Shown: piece after piece, positions 15,768-24,726 of the stretch
Numbering within the stretch: the stretch's first letter is position 1
How the letters are laid out: each line of letters begins with the position of its first letter
Origin: Pseudomonadota bacterium
GTDB taxonomy: Bacteria; Pseudomonadota; Alphaproteobacteria; Rickettsiales; Midichloriaceae
Reading direction: 5' to 3'
NCBI GenBank assembly: GCA_018242185.1
Contig: JAFECK010000025.1
Coordinates: forward strand, 1-64,000
Length of the DNA stretch: 64,000 bases
Translations under genes and position numbers: made by a program
The notes under the pieces: model-generated
Told to the model about the DNA's origin: nothing
Seen by the model: the letters and a program-made list of their open reading frames with translations, nothing else
Databases searched by the model: none

Positions 15768-16739
15768 CTATTTTTGTACCATCCCAAAAAGGGTATAACA
15801 ACTAGAGGCGGGTGTACTGCCACTTTGTGCTGGTAATTGTGAGTAGTTATTGCAGTCGCTAAGCAAATCATTGCGGTTCACAAACATCACAAGATCATCA
15901 AAATACTTATTTCTAGACTTGGAAACAAAATGTATATCCATGGCGGTGCTCGTGCCACAAGAACCAGTAGCTGGATCGCAGTCTAGATTATCCATCTCAG
16001 CTGAGTAGAGCGTGGACGGGGGAAAGCTGTTTCTCGTTGCTGCACCCGAAGCACCAGCATTGTCGTAAAATGCTCCGTATCCATTAGGCCCATGGCTTAT
16101 CAGTACATATACTGCATCTTGGCTGCTTGTTTTAGTGTGCGGGTAGGCTGGCCATATTGTTATATCAGGTGTTGCTGAGTCTACGCTACCGCTAGCTTGC
16201 CCAGCATAGCAGATATACCTCACGTTATTGTTAATATCCATAGCTTTGAAGCCTGGACGGCACATGCCATTGGTAGCATTAGAATTAACAGATGCCTTTT
16301 GCACAACATATCCTATGCGCTTACCGAAGCCATCGAAAGCATCACTATCTGCCAACCCTAGGTCTCGTACTGGCACAGCGCCGTAGTATAAAACATCACC
16401 ACCTCCGCCCCCGCTTACATCTGTGCTCAGTATACCAGTGCTTGTGTCGCAGGTAATTGGTGAAGGACTTGTAATCTCTTGCTTTTTACCAAATGCACTG
16501 GAAGTGCGTGCTGCAGTTGGGCCTGCAGGGCAAGGCAATCTGCCGTTGGATGCTATAAAGCCAATCATCGAATCACGGATTCTATTGAAGGTTGCCTGTG
16601 TTTTTTTGTATTGCTCAACGGTGGTATCATTGCTAAAAGTTGTTATAACGCCAACGCCTATTATACTGATAATCAACAGCACTATAGACATCTCTAATAG
16701 TGTGAAGCCTTTTTGCTTATGTGATTGTTTAAAACTCAT
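15768..16739 (-). CDS. Large prepilin-like protein, first of a tandem trio
   Basis: The 323-residue protein has an 11-residue leader ending KG, followed by 'FTLLEMSIVLLIISIIG', the type IV prepilin signature with Glu5. Motifs common to the trio are 'GRLPCPAGP', 'YYGAVPVRDLGL', 'DGFGKRIGYVVQ', 'AVYVLISHGPNGYGAF' and 'FDDLVMFVNRNDLLSDC'. A poly-Gly loop is also present. As the promoter-proximal gene, transcribed away from the prepilin peptidase across an 85-base intergenic region, it is probably the most expressed. The three copies have diverged strongly outside the motifs, which suggests different surfaces on one scaffold rather than recent duplication. Confidence 0.83.
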   Translation of the reverse strand: MSFKQSHKQKGFTLLEMSIVLLIISIIGVGVITTFSNDTTVEQYKKTQATFNRIRDSMIGFIASNGRLPCPAGPTAARTSSAFGKKQEITSPSPITCDTSTGILSTDVSGGGGGDVLYYGAVPVRDLGLADSDAFDGFGKRIGYVVQKASVNSNATNGMCRPGFKAMDINNNVRYICYAGQASGSVDSATPDITIWPAYPHTKTSSQDAVYVLISHGPNGYGAFYDNAGASGAATRNSFPPSTLYSAEMDNLDCDPATGSCGTSTAMDIHFVSKSRNKYFDDLVMFVNRNDLLSDCNNYSQLPAQSGSTPASSCYTLFGMVQK

Positions 16740-16824
16740 ACATACATTTTATAGATGATATATAACAATATTTAAGGTATATGTTAGATCCAAGATATAC
16801 AAGTTTTTATGTTAAGGTAGTGTT

Positions 16825-17574
16825 ATGGTGGGTTTGTTTATAGCTGCGCTAATGGGCCTCGTGTTCGGCAGTTTTGCTACTATGGCTAGCTATAGACTGG
16901 TTATGGAAGAGCCATTTGTAGGCAGATCGCAATGTCCGAATTGCAAGACGCAGCTAAAAGTTCGTTCACTGGTACCTGTGCTTTCTTATGTAGCGCAACG
17001 CGGTAGATGTGCTAATTGTTCAGAACCTATTGCTCTACGATACCCATTGCTGGAGCTACTTACCTGTGCTGCTTTTGTCGGTATTGCATATGCAAATATA
17101 ACATTATATCAGGCTATATGTCTATATATTGCGGCATTGCTGTTAGTTATTTTAATAGCGGTAGACATTGAGGCGCTCATTATACCAGATACTCTGCAGC
17201 TTGGGCTTATGCTTGTCGGGGTCTATTACGCTTTTTTATCAGGTCGTGGGTTGCTGGAGGTTATGGGTACGGCTATTTTCAGCTTTCTGTTAGGGTGCCT
17301 ACTATATTATGGTTCAAAGATAATGATAAAAAAAGAGGGGCTTGGTTGGGGCGATGTGAAGTTCTTTGCTGTAGCTGGTTTATTTTTAAACATCGAACTC
17401 TTAGCGCCTTTTTTCTTCATTTCTGGGATAATAGGAATATTAACGGCTTTAATATGGAAAGCATATTCCACAGAGCCTGAATTCCCTTTTGGTCCAGCTT
17501 TGGCAATTTCTTTATATGTATGTACGGTATGGCCAGCAGTTACTGATCTAATTCCATTTATGTCTCCCCAATGA
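16825..17574 (+). CDS. pilD: Type IV prepilin leader peptidase / N-methyltransferase
   Basis: This inner-membrane aspartyl protease cuts prepilin leaders after Gly and usually methylates the new N-terminus. The 249-residue protein has the cytoplasmic zinc site C37-PN-C40 and C62-AN-C65, and the N-terminal domain motif 'GSFATMASYRL'. The catalytic aspartates are D114 in 'AVDIEALIIPD' and D177 in the GxGD-type motif 'GWGDVKF'. About seven to eight membrane spans are visible. It diverges from the three prepilin genes that are its likely substrates and overlaps the downstream kinase by four bases. Confidence 0.95.
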   Translation: MVGLFIAALMGLVFGSFATMASYRLVMEEPFVGRSQCPNCKTQLKVRSLVPVLSYVAQRGRCANCSEPIALRYPLLELLTCAAFVGIAYANITLYQAICLYIAALLLVILIAVDIEALIIPDTLQLGLMLVGVYYAFLSGRGLLEVMGTAIFSFLLGCLLYYGSKIMIKKEGLGWGDVKFFAVAGLFLNIELLAPFFFISGIIGILTALIWKAYSTEPEFPFGPALAISLYVCTVWPAVTDLIPFMSPQ

Positions 17575-18974
17575 CTAAGGTTAAACAAACACCGCCACAA
17601 TCACAACACAGCAAAAACAAACGGATCTCTCCTGCTTTCATGGCGTTGAAGCCGGCCTTGTTGGTTGCATTGACTCTGTGTCTTGCTCTCTTGTATCTTT
17701 CTTTTTTGAGTGGTGTTATCAGCTTGCGGGATGGAGCGGTATTTGTGATTGCTACAGTTATTATGTTCTATGTCGCTTTACTACCTTATTTTGAGGATAT
17801 AAATAAAGTGTTGCAGCATTTACGTGCGGAGACTAGCTCTCCTCAGCAATTGCCGCAATTGTCTGGAGCGATGCCTGCGTTAGCTGATGAATTAAAAAAT
17901 ATATCGAGCGGCTTTAGATACCAATACAATCAACTGGAAATAGCTTTAGTAGAAGCTACAGGAGTGCTTAATGCAATACCCGCCATTATAATAGTGGTGG
18001 ATAGCGAGATGAAAGTTATAAGCATCAATAGCTTTGCTAAAGAAAGGTTAGGCGAGAATGTGCTACATCAAGATCTTGCCATATCACTACCCAATACTGA
18101 GTTAACTAGAGGTGTGGCGTATGTATTTCGCGCGGGTAAAGCCTATAAATTTTCTACCCTAGCGGATCTCGCCCCGAAAGGACTGTATGACATACACATA
18201 GACTGCATTAAGTTAGCCGGAGTTGATAAACGTTTGGCAGTGATCTTTATAAACGATGCTAATAGTGCTAAACGTAGCGAAGAGGTGATAACTGATTTTA
18301 TAGCAAACGTAAGCCATGAAATCCGTACTCCGCTTACTAGTGTGGTAGGGGCTATTGACGTACTGGAATACACTAATTGGGATGTAGAAGCAGTCAAAGA
18401 ATTTATGCCGGTTATCCGCGGTCAGACTGATAGGATGTGTGCGTTGGCTAACCAACTTATTACTTTGCTGAATATAGAAAGAACTCAGTATGGTTATGAT
18501 TTTACCGATGTAAACGTACTAGAATTGCTGAAGTTGGTATTGAAGCAATTGGAGTACAATGATTATGAGGCAGATATCACCTTGCCTATGGATATTTTAG
18601 AAGATTTACCTATGGTGTTCGGCAATCCTTGGGAGTTAGAGCACGCCATATATCAGGTTATTCATAACGCGATCTTGCATAGTGGAGGTAAAAAGGTGGT
18701 GGTAGCAACGGGCATAACGCAGATTAAGGCTATAGGTATGGTATATATTTCAGTGAGTGACGAGGGTGAGGGCATTCCAGAGGAACATATTGATAGGATT
18801 ATGGAAAAGTTTTACCGAATCGATGCCTCACGCTCTCGTAAAGCCGGAGGCAATGGTCTAGGTCTTTCCATAGTTCGAGAAATTGTGCTGAAGCATCGTG
18901 GTAGTATCAGTATACAAAACCGTGAAGTTGGCGGATCTGCTTTTACTATTTATTTGCCACATAATGTTGTGTAG
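17571..18974 (+). CDS. PhoR-type sensor histidine kinase
   Basis: This is a membrane sensor kinase of 467 residues. It has two spans with a very short periplasmic loop (about 27-48 and 56-76), a PAS-like segment (about 130-225; 'IVVDSEMKVISIN'), and the HisKA dimerisation domain with phospho-accepting H249 in 'FIANVSHEIRTPL'. The ATP-binding domain has an N-box 'HNAILHSGG', G1 'DEGEGIPEEH', F-box 'KFYRIDASRS' and G2 'GGNGLGLSIV'. All boxes are intact. The lack of a periplasmic sensor domain and the PhoR-like layout fit phosphate or envelope sensing through partners. No response regulator is adjacent, so it is an orphan here. It overlaps pilD by four bases, and its 3' end overlaps the convergent glycosyltransferase by 25 bases. 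Confidence 0.92.
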   Translation: MTKVKQTPPQSQHSKNKRISPAFMALKPALLVALTLCLALLYLSFLSGVISLRDGAVFVIATVIMFYVALLPYFEDINKVLQHLRAETSSPQQLPQLSGAMPALADELKNISSGFRYQYNQLEIALVEATGVLNAIPAIIIVVDSEMKVISINSFAKERLGENVLHQDLAISLPNTELTRGVAYVFRAGKAYKFSTLADLAPKGLYDIHIDCIKLAGVDKRLAVIFINDANSAKRSEEVITDFIANVSHEIRTPLTSVVGAIDVLEYTNWDVEAVKEFMPVIRGQTDRMCALANQLITLLNIERTQYGYDFTDVNVLELLKLVLKQLEYNDYEADITLPMDILEDLPMVFGNPWELEHAIYQVIHNAILHSGGKKVVVATGITQIKAIGMVYISVSDEGEGIPEEHIDRIMEKFYRIDASRSRKAGGNGLGLSIVREIVLKHRGSISIQNREVGGSAFTIYLPHNVV

Positions 18975-20302
18975 CTTTGGCCATGCGGAGTTTTATCCCA
19001 CTTGTATGGGGCAAAAAATAGCTGTTTTAGCGCAATGCATGCAGCTAAGAGATGGGCTATGAAGTAAAACGGATAACCAATCCAACTGGCCCCAAGTGCC
19101 TTCTTACGGCATATACAAAGGCCTTGAGCCCAACTGAGTAAGAAATGTGAGGCTATTAAAATGCTATAAGCACGCATCCCTACTGAGCTTATGCTGCCTG
19201 TTTTATATGCGGTGACAAGCCATAATAAAAGTATTATAGGACTTGCTAAAGTGGCAATAGTAGAGCATCCCAACCATAAGTGAATCACAATCTTATCTCG
19301 ACATCTTTGCAGAATTGGCATTGCTAACCTTTCTTGTGGTTGCTGCAAGTACACTAGGTAAGTAAGCATGTGTCCCTTTAACCAGCGGGCGCGCTGTTTC
19401 ATCCAGCTGTACAAACTAAGCGGAGCTTCTTCTAAAGTGGTTGAATTTGTTACTCGCACAGCATAGCTCTGGTTATACAAATATAACCCTAAATCAGCAT
19501 CCTCTGTAACGTTGTAATTGTCCCAACCACCAACGTACATGAGTGTAGCCTTGCTAAAGTGATTGCTTGAGCCGCCAAGTAGCATTGGTGTGCGTAAACG
19601 CGCAAGATTGGGTAGTGTATAATCAAACAGAGCAGCATATTCTATAGCAAACATCTTAGTAAGCAAGTTTTCCTGGGCGTTATAAAAGCCAAGCCGACAT
19701 TGGATGCACTCTGCATTTTGGTTCTGGTATAGGTGTGCTATTTGCTGAAGTTGTTGCGGGTGTGGCTTATCTTCTGCATCATAAACGGCTATAAGCTCTC
19801 CAGTTGCATGAGAAAGAGCGTAATTACAGGCCCCGGCCTTGGTTTGAGGGATGCGTTTTGGCGCTGTTAATATATGGAACTTGCTATGATCTATATCCTG
19901 TAAAGCAGTCTTAGTGCTGATATCGTCTGCTTCTAAAACTAGCAGAATCTGTAATTTATGTCTTGGGTAATCAATAGCAGATAGTGCTGCTATCAAATGT
20001 GGCACTATTGCGGCTTCGTTGTACAAAGCAACTATGATGCTATAGCAAGGCAACTCCGATTCCGCAGGGCGATATAGTTCAGATGCAATAAGATCTTGGG
20101 GATGCATTACGCCCAGCCAGAATAAAGAATGCTTTGTCAGCATTGCAAGTATGTATAGAAAGGTGCTTGTAGCTAGCAGTTTATTTGCAAAGCTGTGAGA
20201 GAAGAAGGCTGTGACTATTATTAGCGCAGCAAGTGCGACCACTGCGTATAATGTGGGTGATAAGTCCGCCACTCCTTTTCTTTTTAACGCCGCCTCTGTC
20301 AT
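18950..20302 (-). CDS. Membrane GT2 glycosyltransferase, processive type
   Basis: The 450-residue protein has two N-terminal membrane spans, a cytoplasmic GT-A domain and about four C-terminal spans. Catalytic signatures of processive family 2 enzymes are all visible: 'IVALYNEAAIVPHL' for nucleotide-sugar binding, the DxD-like 'VYDAEDKPHPQQL', 'NVTEDADLGLYLY' with the catalytic-base TED motif, and 'QRARW', the QxxRW motif. Related enzymes make beta-glucans, poly-GlcNAc or other surface polysaccharides. The sugar cannot be deduced. It overlaps ccmB by four bases and is the last gene of the chain starting with the FKBP-like protein. No c-di-GMP-binding PilZ domain is fused to it. Confidence 0.88.
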   Translation of the reverse strand: MTEAALKRKGVADLSPTLYAVVALAALIIVTAFFSHSFANKLLATSTFLYILAMLTKHSLFWLGVMHPQDLIASELYRPAESELPCYSIIVALYNEAAIVPHLIAALSAIDYPRHKLQILLVLEADDISTKTALQDIDHSKFHILTAPKRIPQTKAGACNYALSHATGELIAVYDAEDKPHPQQLQQIAHLYQNQNAECIQCRLGFYNAQENLLTKMFAIEYAALFDYTLPNLARLRTPMLLGGSSNHFSKATLMYVGGWDNYNVTEDADLGLYLYNQSYAVRVTNSTTLEEAPLSLYSWMKQRARWLKGHMLTYLVYLQQPQERLAMPILQRCRDKIVIHLWLGCSTIATLASPIILLLWLVTAYKTGSISSVGMRAYSILIASHFLLSWAQGLCICRKKALGASWIGYPFYFIAHLLAACIALKQLFFAPYKWDKTPHGQSYTTLCGK

Positions 20303-20982
20303 AACGCATCGTCAAATGCTGTGGTGATAGCGTAAGCACCTGTTATCATAGATATTGGCATAAGGCCTAGCCACAACAGCAGTAATACAAACATGTAGGA
20401 GAGCTGCTGTATAGATAGCATGGTTATAATCACAATAGGCAGTAGTAACGGGATAGTTAGTATAGCGAGAAGAACGCTAGGAGTGCTGCCCAACAGCATA
20501 GCACGACAGGTAAGCAATGTAGAATTCAGTGTTAGCGTCATAAGAACGCCAGCGGCAATAAACGGTAGATATTGATCATAGTCTACATCCATAATCAGCA
20601 TAACTAGCGGGCTACTCAGGAGCCATATAGTAAGATAGAAAAGAGTGCTAATCGCATAATATGCCAATAGTGGTACTTCCAAAGCTACTCCAGTTAGGTA
20701 GAACTGATGTAAGTAACCACGGGCAAAATCTGCTTCCAGAGCGCTGCTGCTTGTAAGCATTAGGGCAAAAAGCCAGCTACAGTATGATATAGCAGCAATT
20801 AACTCCATGCTTAGCTCGGTCAAGCCTATACTCATGCGAAATAAGGTTATAGCCATAAAGAAGAAAGCAACAGTTTGAGTGAATTCATGTTTGCGCGCTG
20901 CCAGTAGTCTAGCTTGACGACTCAGCGATACCTTTAGCATCTTCCAAGTAGTGCAGCGAAACTGTATTGCTATTCTACTCAT
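20299..20982 (-). CDS. ccmB: Haem exporter membrane subunit CcmB
   Basis: CcmB is the membrane part of the CcmAB ABC transporter that releases holo-CcmE for cytochrome c maturation (system I). The 227-residue protein has six hydrophobic segments and the family landmarks 'DFARGYLHQFYLTGV', 'LLSSPLVMLIM' and 'LLLPIVIITMLS' in the expected order. Length is normal. It overlaps ccmA by four bases and the GT2 gene by four bases. With ccoS at 36211 it supports a cbb3-type or other cytochrome c-dependent respiratory chain. CcmC-H are not in the window. Confidence 0.92.
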   Translation of the reverse strand: MSRIAIQFRCTTWKMLKVSLSRQARLLAARKHEFTQTVAFFFMAITLFRMSIGLTELSMELIAAISYCSWLFALMLTSSSALEADFARGYLHQFYLTGVALEVPLLAYYAISTLFYLTIWLLSSPLVMLIMDVDYDQYLPFIAAGVLMTLTLNSTLLTCRAMLLGSTPSVLLAILTIPLLLPIVIITMLSIQQLSYMFVLLLLWLGLMPISMITGAYAITTAFDDAL

Positions 20983-21593
20983 GAGCGATAATCCTCTAGT
21001 TTAATAACTGCGGGATCTGGCAGCTTTACTAATGCGTCATGAGAAGAAAGAATCACAATGCCCTTGTTTTGACACTTCATTTTTATCAGGTTAGCTAGAT
21101 ACTCAGCTGTTTTCTCATCCAGGTGAACGAAGGGTTCGTCTAGCAACCATATTACTGCGTTACTAAGCAATAACCTAGCCAGTTGGACCCTGCGCCGCAC
21201 TCCCCTAGAAAGGGTAAAAACTGGTTCATCCACGACTTCGTTTAAACCCATGCCCATGATTGTTGCAGCTAAAGCTGGTTCCCTGCTGGCCATTTCGGCC
21301 CACAAGAGCAGGTTATCGATAACGCTTAACTCAGGGTCGATTGTTTCTGTATCTGAGATATAGCACAATAGACTTCTATATTCATCCAGGTCTTGCTGTA
21401 TATTTACCTCGCCTAGGAGAATAGCGCCGCCTTGGGGTTGGATAAGGGTGGCCAATGTTTTTAAAATTGTGCTTTTGCCGCTTCCATTAGGGCCGTGTAG
21501 TACTATACAAGCGCCTGATAATATACATAAGCTTAAAGGGGCTAGATGGAATTTTTCTTCTCGTCCTACTAGTAGGTTATCCAGAGTTAGCAT
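20979..21593 (-). CDS. ccmA: Haem exporter ATP-binding subunit CcmA
   Basis: CcmA is the ATPase that drives the CcmAB step of cytochrome c maturation. With the ATG at 21593 the protein has 204 residues, Walker A 'GPNGSGKST', an ABC signature in a variant form 'TLSRGVRRRVQLARLLL', Walker B 'AVIWLLDEP' and a His switch 'ILSSHD'. These fit CcmA-type small ABC proteins. GAGGAG lies just before this ATG. The in-frame extension upstream has no such site and would overlap the RND gene further. The start overlaps the end of the RND gene by 17 bases, so the genes are translationally linked. Confidence 0.92.
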   Translation of the reverse strand: MLTLDNLLVGREEKFHLAPLSLCILSGACIVLHGPNGSGKSTILKTLATLIQPQGGAILLGEVNIQQDLDEYRSLLCYISDTETIDPELSVIDNLLLWAEMASREPALAATIMGMGLNEVVDEPVFTLSRGVRRRVQLARLLLSNAVIWLLDEPFVHLDEKTAEYLANLIKMKCQNKGIVILSSHDALVKLPDPAVIKLEDYRS

Positions 21594-24500
21594 TTGCTCC
21601 TCTCGTGCTGCTTGGCTGATCAGGCTTGATATCAAATCTTTGCCCTATTATTAGTAAGCAGGGGGTGAAGAATAAGGTGAGAACTGTGGCAAACGCTAGT
21701 CCACCTGTAATAGAAGTGGCAAGCTGCTGCCATAGGGCACTTGCTGGAGCACCATAAACAAACTCCCGGCTATAAAAATCCAAGCTAAATCCTATAGCCA
21801 TAGGAACAAGGCCTAAAATAGCAGTCAGAGCTGTGAGTACTATTGGACGTACTCTTTGTATCCCAGCCATGATAACAGCTTTGTGAACGTCAATGCCGGA
21901 TTTGCGTAGCCTTTGATAGGTATCAATAAACAATATGTTGTTATTTAGTACGATGCCCGCGAGTGCAATTATGCCAACTCCTGACATGACTATGCCAAAA
22001 GGTTGCCCTGCTATCAACAGTCCTAGTAGAACCCCAACTGTAGAGAGAAAGATCGCGCTCATTATGATTAAGGTGTGATAGAAGCTGTTGAATTGAACAA
22101 GCATTGTCATAAACATCATACCCAGCGCGCAAAGGAAGGCATTGCTAAGGAAATGCATAGTTTTCATCTGCTCCTTTTCATCGCCGCGGAAAATTACTTC
22201 TACCCCAAGTTCAGGGTTGGACTTTAACCACTGCTTGAGTTCTTCCACTTTATTGTTTACCAAAACTCCAGGCGCTACGTTGGCACTTAGGGTTATAACA
22301 GCTTTGCGATTTACCCGCTTAATTTCGCCCACCTTAGGTGCTGGCCTAATGCTGGCGAAATTAGAAATAGGGACCGCTAGACCGCTACGATTCATTACCT
22401 TCAGTGACTGTAATGCGGTAATGCCACGATCTTGTGGTGCAAAGCGTACACTGATGTCTACCTCATCTGTCAGGTAATCTGGGCGGTATGAGGAGACGAT
22501 AAGGCCAGTGCTCACCAAACGAATATTCTGGCCTATTGAGTTAATGTCGACATTATAGCGTGCAGCTTTAGCTCTATCTACAATCACTTGCCATTCTACA
22601 GCCCTTTGTGGTCTACTATCTTCAAGATCATAAAGCCCTTCCATGGTTTTCATGAAGGCCAGTGCTTTATCTGCAGCGTTGGATAATACATTGGTATCGC
22701 GCGCAGTTAGGTCGAACTCCAGCGGCTTGCGTGCCGGGGGTCCCATTCGCTCTTGAAAAGTTTGTATTACTATGCCCTGTATATCCGATAGTTTTTCTAA
22801 CATGTCGGCTAGGATAACGTCAGCTTTGCGACGTTTGTCCCAATCGACTAAGCCAAGGTGAATAGTACCAATAGTGCCCTTAGGCAAGTTGTTCTCCTGG
22901 TCAAAATTCCCGCTTTTCGCGTAAAAGGTCTCTACTTCGTTAGCAAAGGGTTTGAGCCTCTCTTCCACCTGTTTAACCAATGCGTCTCGCTGCTCTAAAG
23001 CCAGGTTACCTGGAGATTGTATGATAAGCATTGCGCTATTGGGCTCCACCTTTGGGAAAAATTCTGAACCAAGACCCAGCATGGCAAAAGCTACATATGT
23101 AGCTACACCTAAGCCAAGAATGCTGAGCACAAAAGTCCAAGGACGCTCTAAAACTCTAGTCAAAGTTTGCGCGTATTGCTTAGTCCAGCCAACTAGGTTT
23201 TCCAAATGGCCATCTTCCGCAGCTTTCATCGATAGGGTTTCCTCTTCGCTAATTTCACTATTTTTGCCTAGTAATGGCCCTAGTGCCGGCTGTATCAATA
23301 GTGCGAACACTAGTGAGCCAGTGAGAATGACGATCACCGTTATTGGCATGTATTTCATGAACTGCCCAATTATGCCTGGCCAAAACAGTAATGGCATGAA
23401 CACAATGATTTTAACCAAGGTGGAGGTAAATACAGGCCATAGCATACGCTCTGCTGAGGTCATAAAAGCGGATGAGGGGTGTTCTCCTTCAATCATCTTA
23501 CGATCAGCGTATTCGCTTACCACTATTGCGTCATCAACTATCATGCCCACAGTTAGAATAAGGCTAAACAACACAACCACATTCAAGGTTAATCCAGTTA
23601 AGGAAAGCACTAGTATGCCAGCGAAGAATGAAGCTGGTATAGAAAACGCTATCAGAACGGCGGATTTATAGCCTACCGCGATAATGATTACCGCCATTAC
23701 CAACAGCACGCCTAGAATTATGCTGTTTTCCAGCTCTTTGACCATGTCCATTATATTGTCTGAGCGGTCTTGAGTGTAGAATATTTCTATTTTGTCAGGA
23801 AGATACTCTGCTTGCTCCGCCAGTATAGCTTTGATTGCATTGACAGTGGAAATTATATTTTGCCCCGTGCGTTTAGCTATTTCTAGCACTACCGCAGGTT
23901 TGCTATTTACCCTCGCTTCATTCAAGCCCTCTTTATAGGTATTCTTTACAGTTGCAACATCCCTCAGTCTTACGATGCTATCGCCATCGATTTTTATTGG
24001 GAAGTCTAAGAGCTCTTCCAGGTTACGCACTAAACTTGGCACCTTAATGGAGTATTCGCCATGGCTGGTGCGGATCGACCCCGCGGGAATTAGCTGGTTG
24101 TTACTATCCACTACAGAGCGCATGAGATCCGCAGAAAGCCCATAGCTTTCCAGAGCTTTTGGTGTAATTTCTATTTCCACCACTTCTTCCCTATCTCCAC
24201 CTATGTTCACAGAGAGCACTTCTGGCACTGCTTCGATTTGTTCAGCAATTTCCCTGGCTAATGTCACTAGCGTGCGTCTAGGAATATCACCGCTTAACAC
24301 TACGTTTAATACTGGCTCCAAGCTCAAGTTGATCTCATGCACTTCAGGCATATCAGCGTCTTTTGGCAACTTATTACGGGTATCGTTGACCTTATCTCGC
24401 ACGTCTTGCAGGGCTTTGTTGCTATCAAAACCCGCATCAAACTCCATTATCACCGATACACTGCCTTCATTAGCGTAGGAAGTGATCTCGTTTATGCCCT

Positions 24501-24726
24501 CTACTGAGCGCAGCTCATTCTCCAGGGGACGGGCCATTAAACGTTCTCCATCTTCTGGTGAAACGCCTTCATAGGTAACCAAAACGTATATTATAGGCAC
24601 CTTTACATCAGGGTTGCTTTCCTTAGGTATATTCAAGTAAGCAAAATAACCTGCAATGCATACGATCACCAGGAATAATATGGAGGCACGACTCTTTTCG
24701 GCGCAACCTCGAATTAAGGCACTCAT
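21577..24726 (-). CDS. RND-family efflux transporter (AcrB-like inner-membrane pump)
   Basis: This is a full-length 1049-residue RND pump. It starts with the family N-terminus including 'NIPKESNPDVKVPII' and 'GVSPEDGERLMARPLENEL'. It has two halves of six spans with large periplasmic loops. The fourth span carries 'VGMIVDDAIVVSEYADRK', whose two Asp residues are the proton relay. The C-terminal half has 'GIIALAGIVLNNNILFIDT'. RND pumps export drugs, lipids or haem-like compounds and need a periplasmic adaptor and outer-membrane channel. Neither is adjacent. The only upstream partner, four bases overlapped, is a small FKBP-like anchored protein. Similarity to the RND branch with the 'PKExxPDV' motif suggests a broad-specificity HAE1-like pump. 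Confidence 0.92.
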   Translation of the reverse strand: MSALIRGCAEKSRASILFLVIVCIAGYFAYLNIPKESNPDVKVPIIYVLVTYEGVSPEDGERLMARPLENELRSVEGINEITSYANEGSVSVIMEFDAGFDSNKALQDVRDKVNDTRNKLPKDADMPEVHEINLSLEPVLNVVLSGDIPRRTLVTLAREIAEQIEAVPEVLSVNIGGDREEVVEIEITPKALESYGLSADLMRSVVDSNNQLIPAGSIRTSHGEYSIKVPSLVRNLEELLDFPIKIDGDSIVRLRDVATVKNTYKEGLNEARVNSKPAVVLEIAKRTGQNIISTVNAIKAILAEQAEYLPDKIEIFYTQDRSDNIMDMVKELENSIILGVLLVMAVIIIAVGYKSAVLIAFSIPASFFAGILVLSLTGLTLNVVVLFSLILTVGMIVDDAIVVSEYADRKMIEGEHPSSAFMTSAERMLWPVFTSTLVKIIVFMPLLFWPGIIGQFMKYMPITVIVILTGSLVFALLIQPALGPLLGKNSEISEEETLSMKAAEDGHLENLVGWTKQYAQTLTRVLERPWTFVLSILGLGVATYVAFAMLGLGSEFFPKVEPNSAMLIIQSPGNLALEQRDALVKQVEERLKPFANEVETFYAKSGNFDQENNLPKGTIGTIHLGLVDWDKRRKADVILADMLEKLSDIQGIVIQTFQERMGPPARKPLEFDLTARDTNVLSNAADKALAFMKTMEGLYDLEDSRPQRAVEWQVIVDRAKAARYNVDINSIGQNIRLVSTGLIVSSYRPDYLTDEVDISVRFAPQDRGITALQSLKVMNRSGLAVPISNFASIRPAPKVGEIKRVNRKAVITLSANVAPGVLVNNKVEELKQWLKSNPELGVEVIFRGDEKEQMKTMHFLSNAFLCALGMMFMTMLVQFNSFYHTLIIMSAIFLSTVGVLLGLLIAGQPFGIVMSGVGIIALAGIVLNNNILFIDTYQRLRKSGIDVHKAVIMAGIQRVRPIVLTALTAILGLVPMAIGFSLDFYSREFVYGAPASALWQQLATSITGGLAFATVLTLFFTPCLLIIGQRFDIKPDQPSSTRGANANSG

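Noticed and set aside
22952..23671. 239-codon open frame on the plus strand
   Set aside because: It lies antisense within the RND pump gene, with Ser/Thr-rich composition typical of a mirrored membrane-protein gene. No ribosome-binding site or domain.
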